A DNA stretch of 37,880 nucleotides. Source: Bacteroidales bacterium (lineage in GTDB: Bacteria; Bacteroidota; Bacteroidia; Bacteroidales; VadinHA17). Location of the stretch: contig JANTHB010000031.1 of NCBI GenBank assembly GCA_024762655.1, forward strand, positions 1 through 37,880, read 5' to 3'. Made by a program: the position numbers and the translations under genes. Position 1 is the stretch's first letter. Every line of letters starts with the position of its first letter. Under the pieces are notes generated by a model. It worked only from the letters and a program-made list of their open reading frames with translations. It ran no database searches and was not told where the DNA came from. This document shows positions 25,703 through 32,690 of this stretch, one piece after another.

Positions 25703-28225
25703 ATGCAGAGTAAACAATTTCATGTAACCCGGATTCTTTTTTTGTTTTTGACTGTTTTAATTTCATGTTCATTCCCCAAAAGTCAGCATCCCCGCAAGAC
25801 TTTTTTTTCAGACGGCTGGTATTTTATTCGTCCGGGAGATACGGACACGACCGTAGTGGGAAAACAGGAAGTGCAGACGGGCAAAGACTGGGCATCGCAG
25901 TACAACATCGAAACGGTGAATATTCCGGCCCGGGACGGTTTGACAGCGGTGGATACAAAAAAAGAACTGTCCTCCGTGCAGGGAAAAGAGTGGGTGCCGG
26001 TGATCCTGCCGCATACAGCTTATACAGAGCCTTTGGTAATAAAGCATCCCTGGCAGGGAATCTGCTATTACCGTAAAACCTTCTTTGTCCCTGCAGCTGA
26101 CAGTGCCCGTCGTCTTACCCTGCATTTTGAGGGAGCCATGCAGGAGGCGATCGTCTGGATCAACGGCCGCAGGGCCGCTTACCATGCCGGCGGATACACC
26201 CCTTTTGAGGTGCGTCTCGATCCTTACCTGCATTACGGCGACAGCAATGAGGTGCTGGTACGGCTGGACAACCGGGACAATCCGTTGATCCCCCCGGGTA
26301 AACCTTCGAACAGACTGGACTTTTGTTATTACAGCGGCCTCTATCGGGATGTTTATATGATAAAAACCGGAAAAGTATTCATCCCGGATGCAATTACTGC
26401 CGGGATGCCTGCCACAGGCGGGGTGTTCGTGACCTATCCTGCCGTCACAAAAAAAGCGGCAACGATACGGATCAAAACCACGGTCAGAAACGATGAATCC
26501 ACGGAAAAGCGGATCGATATGGTACAGGTACTGTACGACAAAGAAGGAAAAGCATGTGGTCGTAACAAAGTGAAGATCCGGGTACCGGAGAGGGAAATGT
26601 CGTTTGTAACTCAGGTGATAGATCTTGCCGGTCCTCATCTGTGGGATCTTGAAGATCCTTATCTCTACCGTCTGGAGACACGCCTGGAGGAGGGAGGGAA
26701 ACTGCTGGACAGGGTCGATACACGCATTGGCATCAGGCACATTGCTTTTACACGTGACAAAGGTTTTCTCCTCAACGGTCGCCCGGTAAGGCTTACCGGC
26801 ACCAACCGGCACCAGGAATATCCTTACATCGGGAATGCGATTCCGGACCATGCACAATACCGCGATATGGTGAAAATAAAAGAAGGAGGCTTTAACATTG
26901 TACGGCTGGCACATTATCCCCAGGACCCTGCCGTGCTCGATGCATGCGACGAGCTGGGGTTGCTGGTCATCGATTGTATCCCCGGCTGGCAGTTTTTCAA
27001 TACGGATACGCTCTTTGTCTCACGTACTTTCCGGGATATTCGTGATATGATCCGGCGCGACCGCAACCACCCTTCTGTGGTGCTGTGGGAGACCGTTTTG
27101 AACGAGTCCTGGCTGCCCGAGTGGTGGAAGAAAAAAGCCTATACTATTGCCCATGAGGAATATCCGGGGGACCAGTGCTACACCTCGGGAGATATGTATG
27201 GCAGCTATGTGTGGGATGTGCTGTACAACGACTGGCATGAAGATTTTACCCGCCCCAATGACAGCCATAAACCCGGATTTATCCGGGAATACGGGGATTA
27301 TGAGTTTGGGGGAGATCACAGTACGTCGCGTCAACAGCGGGGAGCCGGCGAAAAGGCCCTGCTACAATCGGCCTGGAACTTCCAGTGGTCGTTCAACCGC
27401 TACAATGCATATTGGCCGTGGACCAACGGCAATGCTACCTGGGAAATGTTTGATCACAACCGGGGCTGTTGCCCGACAATATCCGCCAGCGGCGCTGCAG
27501 ATATCTTCCGCATCCCCAAATTCACCTGGTATCTTTACCGCTCCCAGTTGGATCCGGGAAGGAAACTGGCAAAAGAATCGATGACACCGGAAGTTTATAT
27601 TGCCGGTTACTGGGCCCCGGGAAAGAAGATGCGAAAAGTGATTGTGTATGGGAATGTGGACGAGGTGGAACTGAAGGTGAACGGAAAGACGATAGCACGA
27701 AAAAAACCGGACCACGGACCTGATACTCCCTATTTTTATGCAGAGCGGGACGAAAAACCCTGGAAAGGCGGACATCCTTTTGACGGAGGGAACTGCCGGC
27801 ATTTGATGCATCCGCCATTTACGTTTACAAATGTGAAATGGGAAAAAGGAAAGGTTACCGCGTTGGGCTATATAAATGGGAAAATGGTTGCCCGCCAGAC
27901 CGTGTGGACCCCCGGACCTGTTACCGGGCTGGAGATTGTACCGGATTTTTCGGGCAAAAAACCGGTAAAGGGAGAAAAAGATGTATTGTTTGTCTATGTG
28001 AAACTGATTGATGAGAACGGGACATTGTGTGTGGAAGACAATCATACATCGGTGACACTGAAGGCCACAGGGGCAGAAATCCTTTCCCCCGCCGCCGTGC
28101 AGACAGAGGCAGGCATCGCCACATTCCTGATCGAAACGCAGAATGATCCGGCGATACATCTGACGGCAACAGGCGGCGACGGACTGCAAGCCAGGGGACG
28201 GCTGAAACTGGCCGGGGAGGCGTGA
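25703..28225 (+). CDS. Glycoside hydrolase family 2 lipoprotein
   Basis: 840 residues from the ATG at 25703, chosen because a promoter box overlaps the earlier ATG at 25664 and because it gives a normal lipoprotein signal (lipobox VLISC). Domains: sugar-binding jelly roll (FFSDGWYFIRPGD, YYRKTFFVP, LHFEGAMQEAIVWINGR), immunoglobulin-like sandwich, TIM barrel (LNGRPVRLTGTNRHQEYPYIG, NIVRLAHYPQDP) and C-terminal DUF4982-like beta domains. Glu468 in WETVLNES is the expected acid/base and Glu529 in REYGD the nucleophile. The 61-residue spacing suggests a beta-galactosidase, glucuronidase or related type; specificity is open. The stop codon touches a 34-bp palindrome. Confidence 0.9.
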   Translation: MQSKQFHVTRILFLFLTVLISCSFPKSQHPRKTFFSDGWYFIRPGDTDTTVVGKQEVQTGKDWASQYNIETVNIPARDGLTAVDTKKELSSVQGKEWVPVILPHTAYTEPLVIKHPWQGICYYRKTFFVPAADSARRLTLHFEGAMQEAIVWINGRRAAYHAGGYTPFEVRLDPYLHYGDSNEVLVRLDNRDNPLIPPGKPSNRLDFCYYSGLYRDVYMIKTGKVFIPDAITAGMPATGGVFVTYPAVTKKAATIRIKTTVRNDESTEKRIDMVQVLYDKEGKACGRNKVKIRVPEREMSFVTQVIDLAGPHLWDLEDPYLYRLETRLEEGGKLLDRVDTRIGIRHIAFTRDKGFLLNGRPVRLTGTNRHQEYPYIGNAIPDHAQYRDMVKIKEGGFNIVRLAHYPQDPAVLDACDELGLLVIDCIPGWQFFNTDTLFVSRTFRDIRDMIRRDRNHPSVVLWETVLNESWLPEWWKKKAYTIAHEEYPGDQCYTSGDMYGSYVWDVLYNDWHEDFTRPNDSHKPGFIREYGDYEFGGDHSTSRQQRGAGEKALLQSAWNFQWSFNRYNAYWPWTNGNATWEMFDHNRGCCPTISASGAADIFRIPKFTWYLYRSQLDPGRKLAKESMTPEVYIAGYWAPGKKMRKVIVYGNVDEVELKVNGKTIARKKPDHGPDTPYFYAERDEKPWKGGHPFDGGNCRHLMHPPFTFTNVKWEKGKVTALGYINGKMVARQTVWTPGPVTGLEIVPDFSGKKPVKGEKDVLFVYVKLIDENGTLCVEDNHTSVTLKATGAEILSPAAVQTEAGIATFLIETQNDPAIHLTATGGDGLQARGRLKLAGEA

Positions 28226-28258
28226 CCGTAAGGGTTCAAAATTTTGAACCCTTACGGT
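28225..28258. repeat. 34-bp perfect REP-type palindrome (core 28228-28255)
   Basis: Core arms GTAAGGGTTCA and TGAACCCTTAC flank AAATTT, extended by ACC and GGT to 17+17 bp. It starts on the last base of the GH2 stop codon. Same 11-6-11 architecture as the copies at 2665, 28288 and 28709. Confidence 0.85.
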
Positions 28259-28282
28259 ACAAGGAGGGCTCACCAGATGGAC

Positions 28283-28320
28283 ACCCTGTAAGGGCTCAAG
28301 ATTTTGAGCCCTTACAGGGT
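28283..28320. repeat. 38-bp REP-type palindrome (core 28288-28315)
   Basis: Core arms GTAAGGGCTCA and TGAGCCCTTAC flank AGATTT, extended outward by ACCCT and AGGGT. Relative to the copy at 28228, one stem pair is changed on both sides (T/A to C/G). The two copies lie 60 nt apart, a BIME-like arrangement upstream of the RAYT gene. Confidence 0.85.
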
Positions 28321-28381
28321 GGTATAGGATGGTATAGGATGGTATAGTACAGATATAGTGAGGTATAGTATGGTATAGTAC
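28319..28381 (+). repeat. Short tandem GGTATAG repeats
   Basis: Five imperfect copies of the decamer-like unit GGTATAG(G/T)A(T) run from the second palindrome to 25 nt before the RAYT ATG. They contain TATAG steps but no good TAnnTTTG box. Confidence 0.7.
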
Positions 28382-28405
28382 AAGTATTGAAACAACATAA
28401 GAACC

Positions 28406-29023
28406 ATGGGAGATGATTATCCTTTTCACCGCCGTTCCTATCGATTAAAAGGGTATGATTATTCACTGCCGGGTAAATATTTTGTAACCCTTGTAACCAA
28501 AGGCAGGGAATGTTTGTTTGGGAATGTGACGAATAAGAAAATGATCCTGAATGATGCCGGAAAAAACGCAGAAGGTTTTTGGCTGAGCATACCGGAACAT
28601 TATCCGAATGTCGTGTTGGATGCATTCATAATTATGCCAAATCATGTGCATGGGATCATTATTATTACAGATGGAAAAAACAACAATACCGTATCCGGTA
28701 AACCACGGGTAAGGGTTCAAAATTTTGAACCCTTACCCGTGGTGCGGTATAACAAAGACACCCCCCGTGAACCCCTGCCGGTGGTGCGGCATACCAAAAA
28801 AACCCGGCAAAAGAACGAATATCAACACATCATCCCCCGGTCATTGGGGTCCATTGTCAGGGGATATAAGACAGGCGTAACAAAATGGTTCAGAAAAAAT
28901 ACGGAGATTCATGACGTATGGCACAGGAATTTTTATGATCACATCATTCGTTCGGAGGAAGAATTATGGAAAATCAGGAGATCTATACAACATAACCCTG
29001 AAAAAAGGAAGGGGACCCTGTAA
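28406..29023 (+). CDS. REP-associated tyrosine transposase (RAYT), probably catalytically dead
   Basis: 205 residues of the Y1/HUH transposase fold. The opening YPFHRRSYRLKGYDYSLPGKYFVTLVT and the HUH motif MPNHVHGIII (His80, His82) are typical, as is the C-terminal VWHRNFYDHIIRSEEELWKIRRSIQHNPEK. In RAYTs the nucleophilic tyrosine sits in YIxxNP (Tyr115 in the E. coli protein). Here that place reads SIQHNP with Ser193, a TAT-to-TCT type change. Residues about 99-114 are encoded by a 42-bp REP palindrome, and a degenerate repeat of its right half encodes REPLPVVR at 121-128. Two further palindromes lie upstream. RAYTs are thought to spread REP sequences as single-copy domesticated enzymes. 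Confidence 0.88.
   Translation: MGDDYPFHRRSYRLKGYDYSLPGKYFVTLVTKGRECLFGNVTNKKMILNDAGKNAEGFWLSIPEHYPNVVLDAFIIMPNHVHGIIIITDGKNNNTVSGKPRVRVQNFEPLPVVRYNKDTPREPLPVVRHTKKTRQKNEYQHIIPRSLGSIVRGYKTGVTKWFRKNTEIHDVWHRNFYDHIIRSEEELWKIRRSIQHNPEKRKGTL
28702..28743. repeat. 42-bp perfect palindrome inside the RAYT coding sequence (core 28709-28736)
   Basis: The core arms GTAAGGGTTCA and TGAACCCTTAC flank AAATTT, identical to the intergenic copy at 28228-28255, and are extended to 21+21 bp by the flanks ACCACGG and CCGTGGT. It is read in frame as RVRVQNFEPLPVV without a stop. Confidence 0.9.
28769..28792 (+). repeat. Degenerate direct repeat of the palindrome right half
   Basis: 24 nt matching 28726-28749 at 20 positions. 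Both encode EPLPVVR followed by Tyr or His. It is probably the scar of a partial duplication of the inserted palindrome. Confidence 0.6.
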
Positions 29024-29131
29024 TTCATTTTGCCGGAGGAATAACACCTGAAAGGAAAACAGATGAAAAGATCGTATATTGTGGATAATCACAGGATCAC
29101 GTTATCAAATTTTAACATAAAACAATAAACA

Positions 29132-29755
29132 ATGATGAAAAAAATTACGATCCTTTTGTTTCTGATCATAACAAGCAGCGCAGGGTATTTTGCCACGGCG
29201 CAAGAGGAAAATCCTTACGGAAAAGAGAACACTGCTCTGCTGATTATCGACATACAGTACTTTTATTTTCCGGGGGGAAGCCTTCCTTTGGTAGAACCGG
29301 AGAAAGCGGCCCGGCAAGCCGGTAAAATCTTGCAAAAGTTCCGTGTCGAAAATATGCCGGTAATCCACATCAAACACAATGCTAAATCAGGAACGGATAT
29401 CTATCCGGATGTGCAACCGGTTCAAGGAGAAAAGATCATCGTCAAGAATGAAGCCAATGCTTTTCTGGGTACGGATCTGCTGAATTTTCTTCACAAGAAC
29501 CATCTAAAAAATCTCATAATTACGGGTATGCAGACGCAGATGTGTGTGGAAGCGACCACGCGGGCTGCCCGGGATTACGGGTTCCGTTGCACCGTTGTGG
29601 CCGATGCCTGTGCTACACGGCCCTTGCAATATGACGGGCATACGGTAAAAGCCTGGGATGTTCATTATGGCTCCCTGGCAACCCTAAACGGCTACTATGC
29701 CAGGGTGGTGAAAACGGATGCATTGTTGAAGGAAATGAATCAATGGGGGAAATAA
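29132..29755 (+). CDS. Exported isochorismatase-fold cysteine hydrolase
   Basis: 207 residues with an N-terminal signal peptide (KKITILLFLIITSSAGYFATAQ), unusual for this mostly cytosolic family. The catalytic triad is visible: Asp40 in LLIIDIQ, Lys105 in IVKNEANAF and Cys138 in ITGMQTQMCVEATTRAA, followed by VVADACATRP. The family hydrolyses amide or vinyl-ether bonds (nicotinamidase, isochorismatase, ureidoacrylate and related types). Substrate unknown; the periplasmic location suggests an external amide. It stands alone between the RAYT and the DsrE gene, with about 110 and 226 nt gaps. Confidence 0.88.
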   Translation: MMKKITILLFLIITSSAGYFATAQEENPYGKENTALLIIDIQYFYFPGGSLPLVEPEKAARQAGKILQKFRVENMPVIHIKHNAKSGTDIYPDVQPVQGEKIIVKNEANAFLGTDLLNFLHKNHLKNLIITGMQTQMCVEATTRAARDYGFRCTVVADACATRPLQYDGHTVKAWDVHYGSLATLNGYYARVVKTDALLKEMNQWGK

Positions 29756-29981
29756 TTCCGGGGAGAGATTCGGTTTCTTTTTATAAAATGGTAGATTAAT
29801 GAAATATGTTTGATTATCAGGATGATTATTGATTTCCTGAAGTGCCGGCGAAGGGATGTGGTTCTCAGAATTACAAGCTGGTACAAAGTTTATATCAGGG
29901 TTATTTTGTGTAATTTCCCCGGAATTTATGTATAAATAGTATATTTTAATGCAAGAGTAATAACTTTAAAATCGCAGAACG

Positions 29982-30425
29982 ATGAAAAAAACAGCATTTC
30001 CTTTGTTATTGACCGTGATCTTGCTGTGTGGCGGATGGAGTCTTCACGCGCAGGATGACCCCCGTTCCGGTCAAAAGAAATCAGGACCGGAAAAACTTGT
30101 CGTTTTATGGACTTCAGGAGAGAAGGATGTTTTTACCAAAATGATTCAACCCTATCTTTTCAATGCGAAAAAACAAGGCTGGTTCAAAGAGGTTACCCTG
30201 ATCATCTGGGGCCCTTCCGCCAGGCTTTTAGCCGGGGATAAGGAACTGCAGTCGATGGTAAAGTCCCTGAAAGAAACCGGGGTTGTGCTTGAAGCCTGTG
30301 TATGGTGTGCCAACCAGTACGGTGTGGCTGAAGACCTGAAACAAATGGGAGTAGATGTTAAAGGAATGGGATCTCCCCTGACAAAATACCTGAAGGATAA
30401 AAATACAAAGGTCATGGATTTTTAA
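29982..30425 (+). CDS. Exported DsrE family protein
   Basis: 147 residues with signal peptide MKKTAFPLLLTVILLCGGWSLHAQ. The DsrE-like Rossmann fold is indicated by KLVVLWTSGEKDVFTKMIQPYLFNAKKQGWFKEVTLIIWGPSARLLAGDKELQ and VVLEACVWCANQYGVAEDLKQMGVDVKGMGSPLTKYL. Two cysteines in ACVWC are placed where sulfur-relay DsrE/TusD proteins carry their active cysteine. The cytosolic relatives transfer persulfide; an exported form is less studied and may handle sulfur or metal redox in the periplasm. The metallophosphoesterase starts 3 nt downstream, so they form an operon. Confidence 0.85.
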   Translation: MKKTAFPLLLTVILLCGGWSLHAQDDPRSGQKKSGPEKLVVLWTSGEKDVFTKMIQPYLFNAKKQGWFKEVTLIIWGPSARLLAGDKELQSMVKSLKETGVVLEACVWCANQYGVAEDLKQMGVDVKGMGSPLTKYLKDKNTKVMDF

Positions 30426-30428
30426 AAT

Positions 30429-31541
30429 ATGAAGCGTTTGATGATATTCCTGTTTTTGTTTTTGGTCCTCGGTTTTCTGGTGTGGGCCAACAGTTATTTA
30501 TCACGCCGGTTTGTGTGGTATTTCTCCATAAAGCAAGCCTCTCCGGTGTATCTGGTTTTTGCTTTTCTGACGGTTTTTATGATAACCGGAATTGCCGTAT
30601 TTGGCAATAACACGAGTGCCGTTGGAAGTTTGTTGTATAAAACAGCCTCTGTCATCATGGGTTTTCTCCTTTATCTTTTGCTGTCGGTAGCTTTGGCAGA
30701 CCTGGTCCGGCTGATAATGCATACCGAACCGAAAATTTACGGTATTGCGGTCATTCTGCTGACGCTGTTCATTTGTATTTCAGGGACATGGAATGCTTCC
30801 CGGGTCCGGACGACACGGATCACGGTACCGGTGAAAGGCCTGACCCACGAAGTACGGGCCATGCATCTGACGGATCTGCATCTGGGACATTTCCGGGGTA
30901 AGGATTTTCTGCAGCGTCTCCTGGATGAGAGCAGGATGGAACAAGTGGATGTTATCTTTATCACAGGCGATCTGTTCGACGGCAGAAAACAAATGAATGA
31001 CGAGGTTTTCGGCTTGTTCCGTCAGGAAAAAATACCCGTATATTTTGTTGAAGGGAACCATGAACGGTATACGGGTGTAAACCTTATCAAAAAGAAATTG
31101 AGGGAAGCGGGCGTCAGGGTGCTGGAGAATGAGGTTGTGTGGTTTGAAGGGTTGCAGGTGGTGGGGTTGAATTATCTACAGGCCGACAGGCAAAGGAGGG
31201 ATATGCATGCCCGTGATACGACAGAGACCATGCAGGAAGTACTGTCGCGATTGCCTATAGATAAGGATAAACCGGCAGTATTGCTTCACCATAGTCCCAA
31301 AGGGATACGCTATGCCCGTGAGCAGGGCATAGACCTTTACCTGGCAGGACATACCCACGGGGGCCAGTTGTTTCCGCTGACACTCATTGCAGCCATGGTT
31401 CATAAATACAACAGGGGCTTGCATGATTATCAAGGCACCCGGATTTTTGTATCCCAGGGCGCCGGCTCTTTCGGTCCGCCTATGCGTGTGGGAACACACA
31501 GCGAGATAGCGGTGATCACCCTGGTGCCGGACCGATCGTAA
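30429..31541 (+). CDS. Membrane-anchored metallophosphoesterase
   Basis: 370 residues. The N-terminal 125 residues hold about four membrane helices (3-20, 38-58, 72-94, 104-122). The C-terminal calcineurin-like domain has MHLTDLHLGHF (Asp149, His151), VIFITGDLFDG, FVEGNHERY, LLHHSPKG and LAGHTHGGQLFPLT, all five di-metal motifs. Relatives of this layout (YkuE/YaeI-like) act on phospholipid pyrophosphates or UDP-sugars at the membrane, and the substrate here is unknown. It is coupled to the DsrE gene with a 3-nt gap. Confidence 0.92.
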   Translation: MKRLMIFLFLFLVLGFLVWANSYLSRRFVWYFSIKQASPVYLVFAFLTVFMITGIAVFGNNTSAVGSLLYKTASVIMGFLLYLLLSVALADLVRLIMHTEPKIYGIAVILLTLFICISGTWNASRVRTTRITVPVKGLTHEVRAMHLTDLHLGHFRGKDFLQRLLDESRMEQVDVIFITGDLFDGRKQMNDEVFGLFRQEKIPVYFVEGNHERYTGVNLIKKKLREAGVRVLENEVVWFEGLQVVGLNYLQADRQRRDMHARDTTETMQEVLSRLPIDKDKPAVLLHHSPKGIRYAREQGIDLYLAGHTHGGQLFPLTLIAAMVHKYNRGLHDYQGTRIFVSQGAGSFGPPMRVGTHSEIAVITLVPDRS

Positions 31542-31653
31542 ATACCAAATAGAAAAATTATCCCGGATTGTGCAATAGAGATTTCGAAAAAATCTTCTGT
31601 TGCGAACCCGCCTGCGGTCGGGTACCGGGTAAATTTTGGGATCATGTATTTTT

Positions 31654-31670
31654 TTGCCCCGGAGGGGCAA
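31654..31670. repeat. Hairpin TTGCCCC-GGA-GGGGCAA
   Basis: A 7-bp stem with 3-nt loop, extendable through CATGTA and TACATG with extra Ts on the left. It lies on the 3' side of the broken IS200-like gene and is similar to TTGCCCC-TAC-GGGG at 32550. Confidence 0.6.
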
Positions 31671-31681
31671 TACATGAATAA

Positions 31682-31715
31682 CCCTCCTGTTGCCGGGACA
31701 CCGGCATCAGGAGGG
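31682..31715. repeat. Imperfect 15-bp stem hairpin
   Basis: CCCTCCTGTTGCCGG and CCGGCATCAGGAGGG pair with one mismatch around a 4-nt loop. It lies downstream of the broken IS200-like transposase. Confidence 0.6.
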
Positions 31716-31763
31716 GTGCTGCAACCCGGGGTGCGACATCCCTGAAAGGGGTGAATAAAAAGA

Positions 31764-32210
31764 TCAGGGGAAGAATCGCTCATCAACCTGAATGCTTTGT
31801 GACTCAAGAAGCCTGCATAGCTCCACTTCAAAGGACTCTTTTCTGTGATGATTCTGCTGATTCTTAATGTAATTAATTAAAATATCTTTTTCCCGGTATG
31901 AATAAGTTAATGCGGCATATCCATCTGCCCATCCGTCAAATAAGGGAAATTCTCCTTGATGTTTTAACCACACTGATGAGGCAGTTTTAATGTCTCTCAT
32001 GTAATCTGCCAAAGCAACACCTGGATGCAGGTCACTCAGAATATGTATATGATTTTCCATACCATTTATCTGATAAAGATGGCCGTTTTTATTCTTAATA
32101 ATTCCTGTAATGTAAGCGTAAATTTTATCTGACTGTTTGAGGGGTATTGTTTTTTTGCTGTTTTTAGTTTGGAAAATAAGATGCTAGAGAATTTGGCGAT
32201 AGCTACCCAT
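31764..32210 (-). pseudogene. IS200-like HUH transposase interrupted by one amber codon
   Basis: Reading the minus strand from ATG at 32210 gives MGSYRQIL, then TAG at 32184-32186. The same frame then continues without further stops: HLIFQTKN, SKKTIPLKQSDKIYAYITGIIKNKNG, GMENHIHIL (the HUH motif), DLHPGVALADYMRDIKTASSVWLK, FPLFDGWADGYAALTYS, INYIKNQQNHH with the likely catalytic Tyr, and ends with VDERFFP. Total length of 148 residues is right for Bacteroidota IS200/Y1 transposases, where a Tyr codon is expected at the TAG. A 98-residue internal ORF from the ATG at 32060 would lack the N-terminal strands. The gene is flanked by hairpins on both sides. Confidence 0.85.
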
Positions 32211-32259
32211 AATTGTTTGTTATTGACCCCCTCCGGGGATCGTTTCGTGCGCTGGTTCT

Positions 32260-32282
32260 AACCGTCCGGTACCCGGACGGTT
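32260..32282. repeat. 10-bp stem hairpin 5' of the IS200-like pseudogene
   Basis: AACCGTCCGG and CCGGACGGTT pair perfectly around a 3-nt loop. Next to it GCCAC-TAC-GTGGC (32294-32306) forms a second hairpin. These resemble the subterminal hairpins recognised by IS200/IS605 and RAYT enzymes. Confidence 0.65.
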
Positions 32283-32293
32283 ATTCAAATTTA

Positions 32294-32306
32294 GCCACTA
32301 CGTGGC
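32294..32306. repeat. Hairpin GCCAC-TAC-GTGGC
   Basis: A 5-bp perfect stem with a 3-nt loop, 11 nt from the larger hairpin at 32260-32282. Confidence 0.5.
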
Positions 32307-32594
32307 AAAGCACCAAATTAAGGAAAAGACATTATACCACGCTGCTACACCTTTGTCCCTGCCACTTTTGATTAGGATGGTTCTTCTGGTTTTTATGGTT
32401 TCCATGTGTTTTATCTATGCGGGAAAAGGCACGAAAAACAAACAAAGATGTTCTTGTGGATGACACCACAGGACCTTCCCGGGTTGCAGGATGGATTCCA
32501 GGAATTTTAGATTATTAAAAATGTGTTGAAGATTTTTAGTTTCACCGAATTGCCCCTACGGGGACAACGACACAACAATTATACACCCCAAATT

Positions 32595-32633
32595 AACAGA
32601 TACCAATACATTATCCCCCGGTCTTTGGTATGA
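32595..32633 (+). pseudogene. Fragment of a second RAYT gene
   Basis: Read in frame this gives NRYQYIIPRSLV and a stop, matching NEYQHIIPRSLG of the RAYT at 28814-28849. The DNA match is strongest over the ATCCCCCGGTC part (about 17 of 19 bases over 28827-28845). Nothing recognisable of the transposase lies on either side. Confidence 0.55.
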
Positions 32634-32690
32634 CAATGTTATATCTTGCTGATATATTTATTACATTCGTCCTATTGAAAATCGAATACA

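Larger units (their letters stand above)
32211..32690. other. 480-nt intergenic stretch with hairpins and transposase scrap
   Basis: No complete gene. Contents: a CCCC..GGGG mini-hairpin near 32227-32238, hairpins at 32260-32282 and 32294-32306, a featureless AT-rich part to about 32540, a TTGCCCC-TAC-GGGG hairpin near 32550, a fragment of a RAYT gene at 32595-32633, and finally the leader of the CE2-like gene with a weak -7 box TACATTCG at 32662-32669. Confidence 0.7.

Noticed and set aside
25808-26914. Minus-strand open frame of 368 codons opposite GH2
   Set aside because: Antisense shadow of conserved GH2 domains, with no recognisable motif or signal.
28225-28320. Palindromes after GH2 considered as intrinsic terminators only
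   Set aside because: No T-tract follows either stem, one identical core lies inside a coding sequence, and the family is dispersed; a REP-type element explains them better.
27362-28429. Long minus-strand open frame (355 codons) across the GH2 gene and the palindromes
   Set aside because: It is the antisense of a clear GH2 coding region; its C-rich, Cys/His-rich composition is not protein-like and its upstream part merely reads the palindromes and GGTATAG repeats.
28225-28743. CRISPR-like array
   Set aside because: Only three palindromes with irregular spacing (60 and 421 nt), one inside a gene, and no cas genes.
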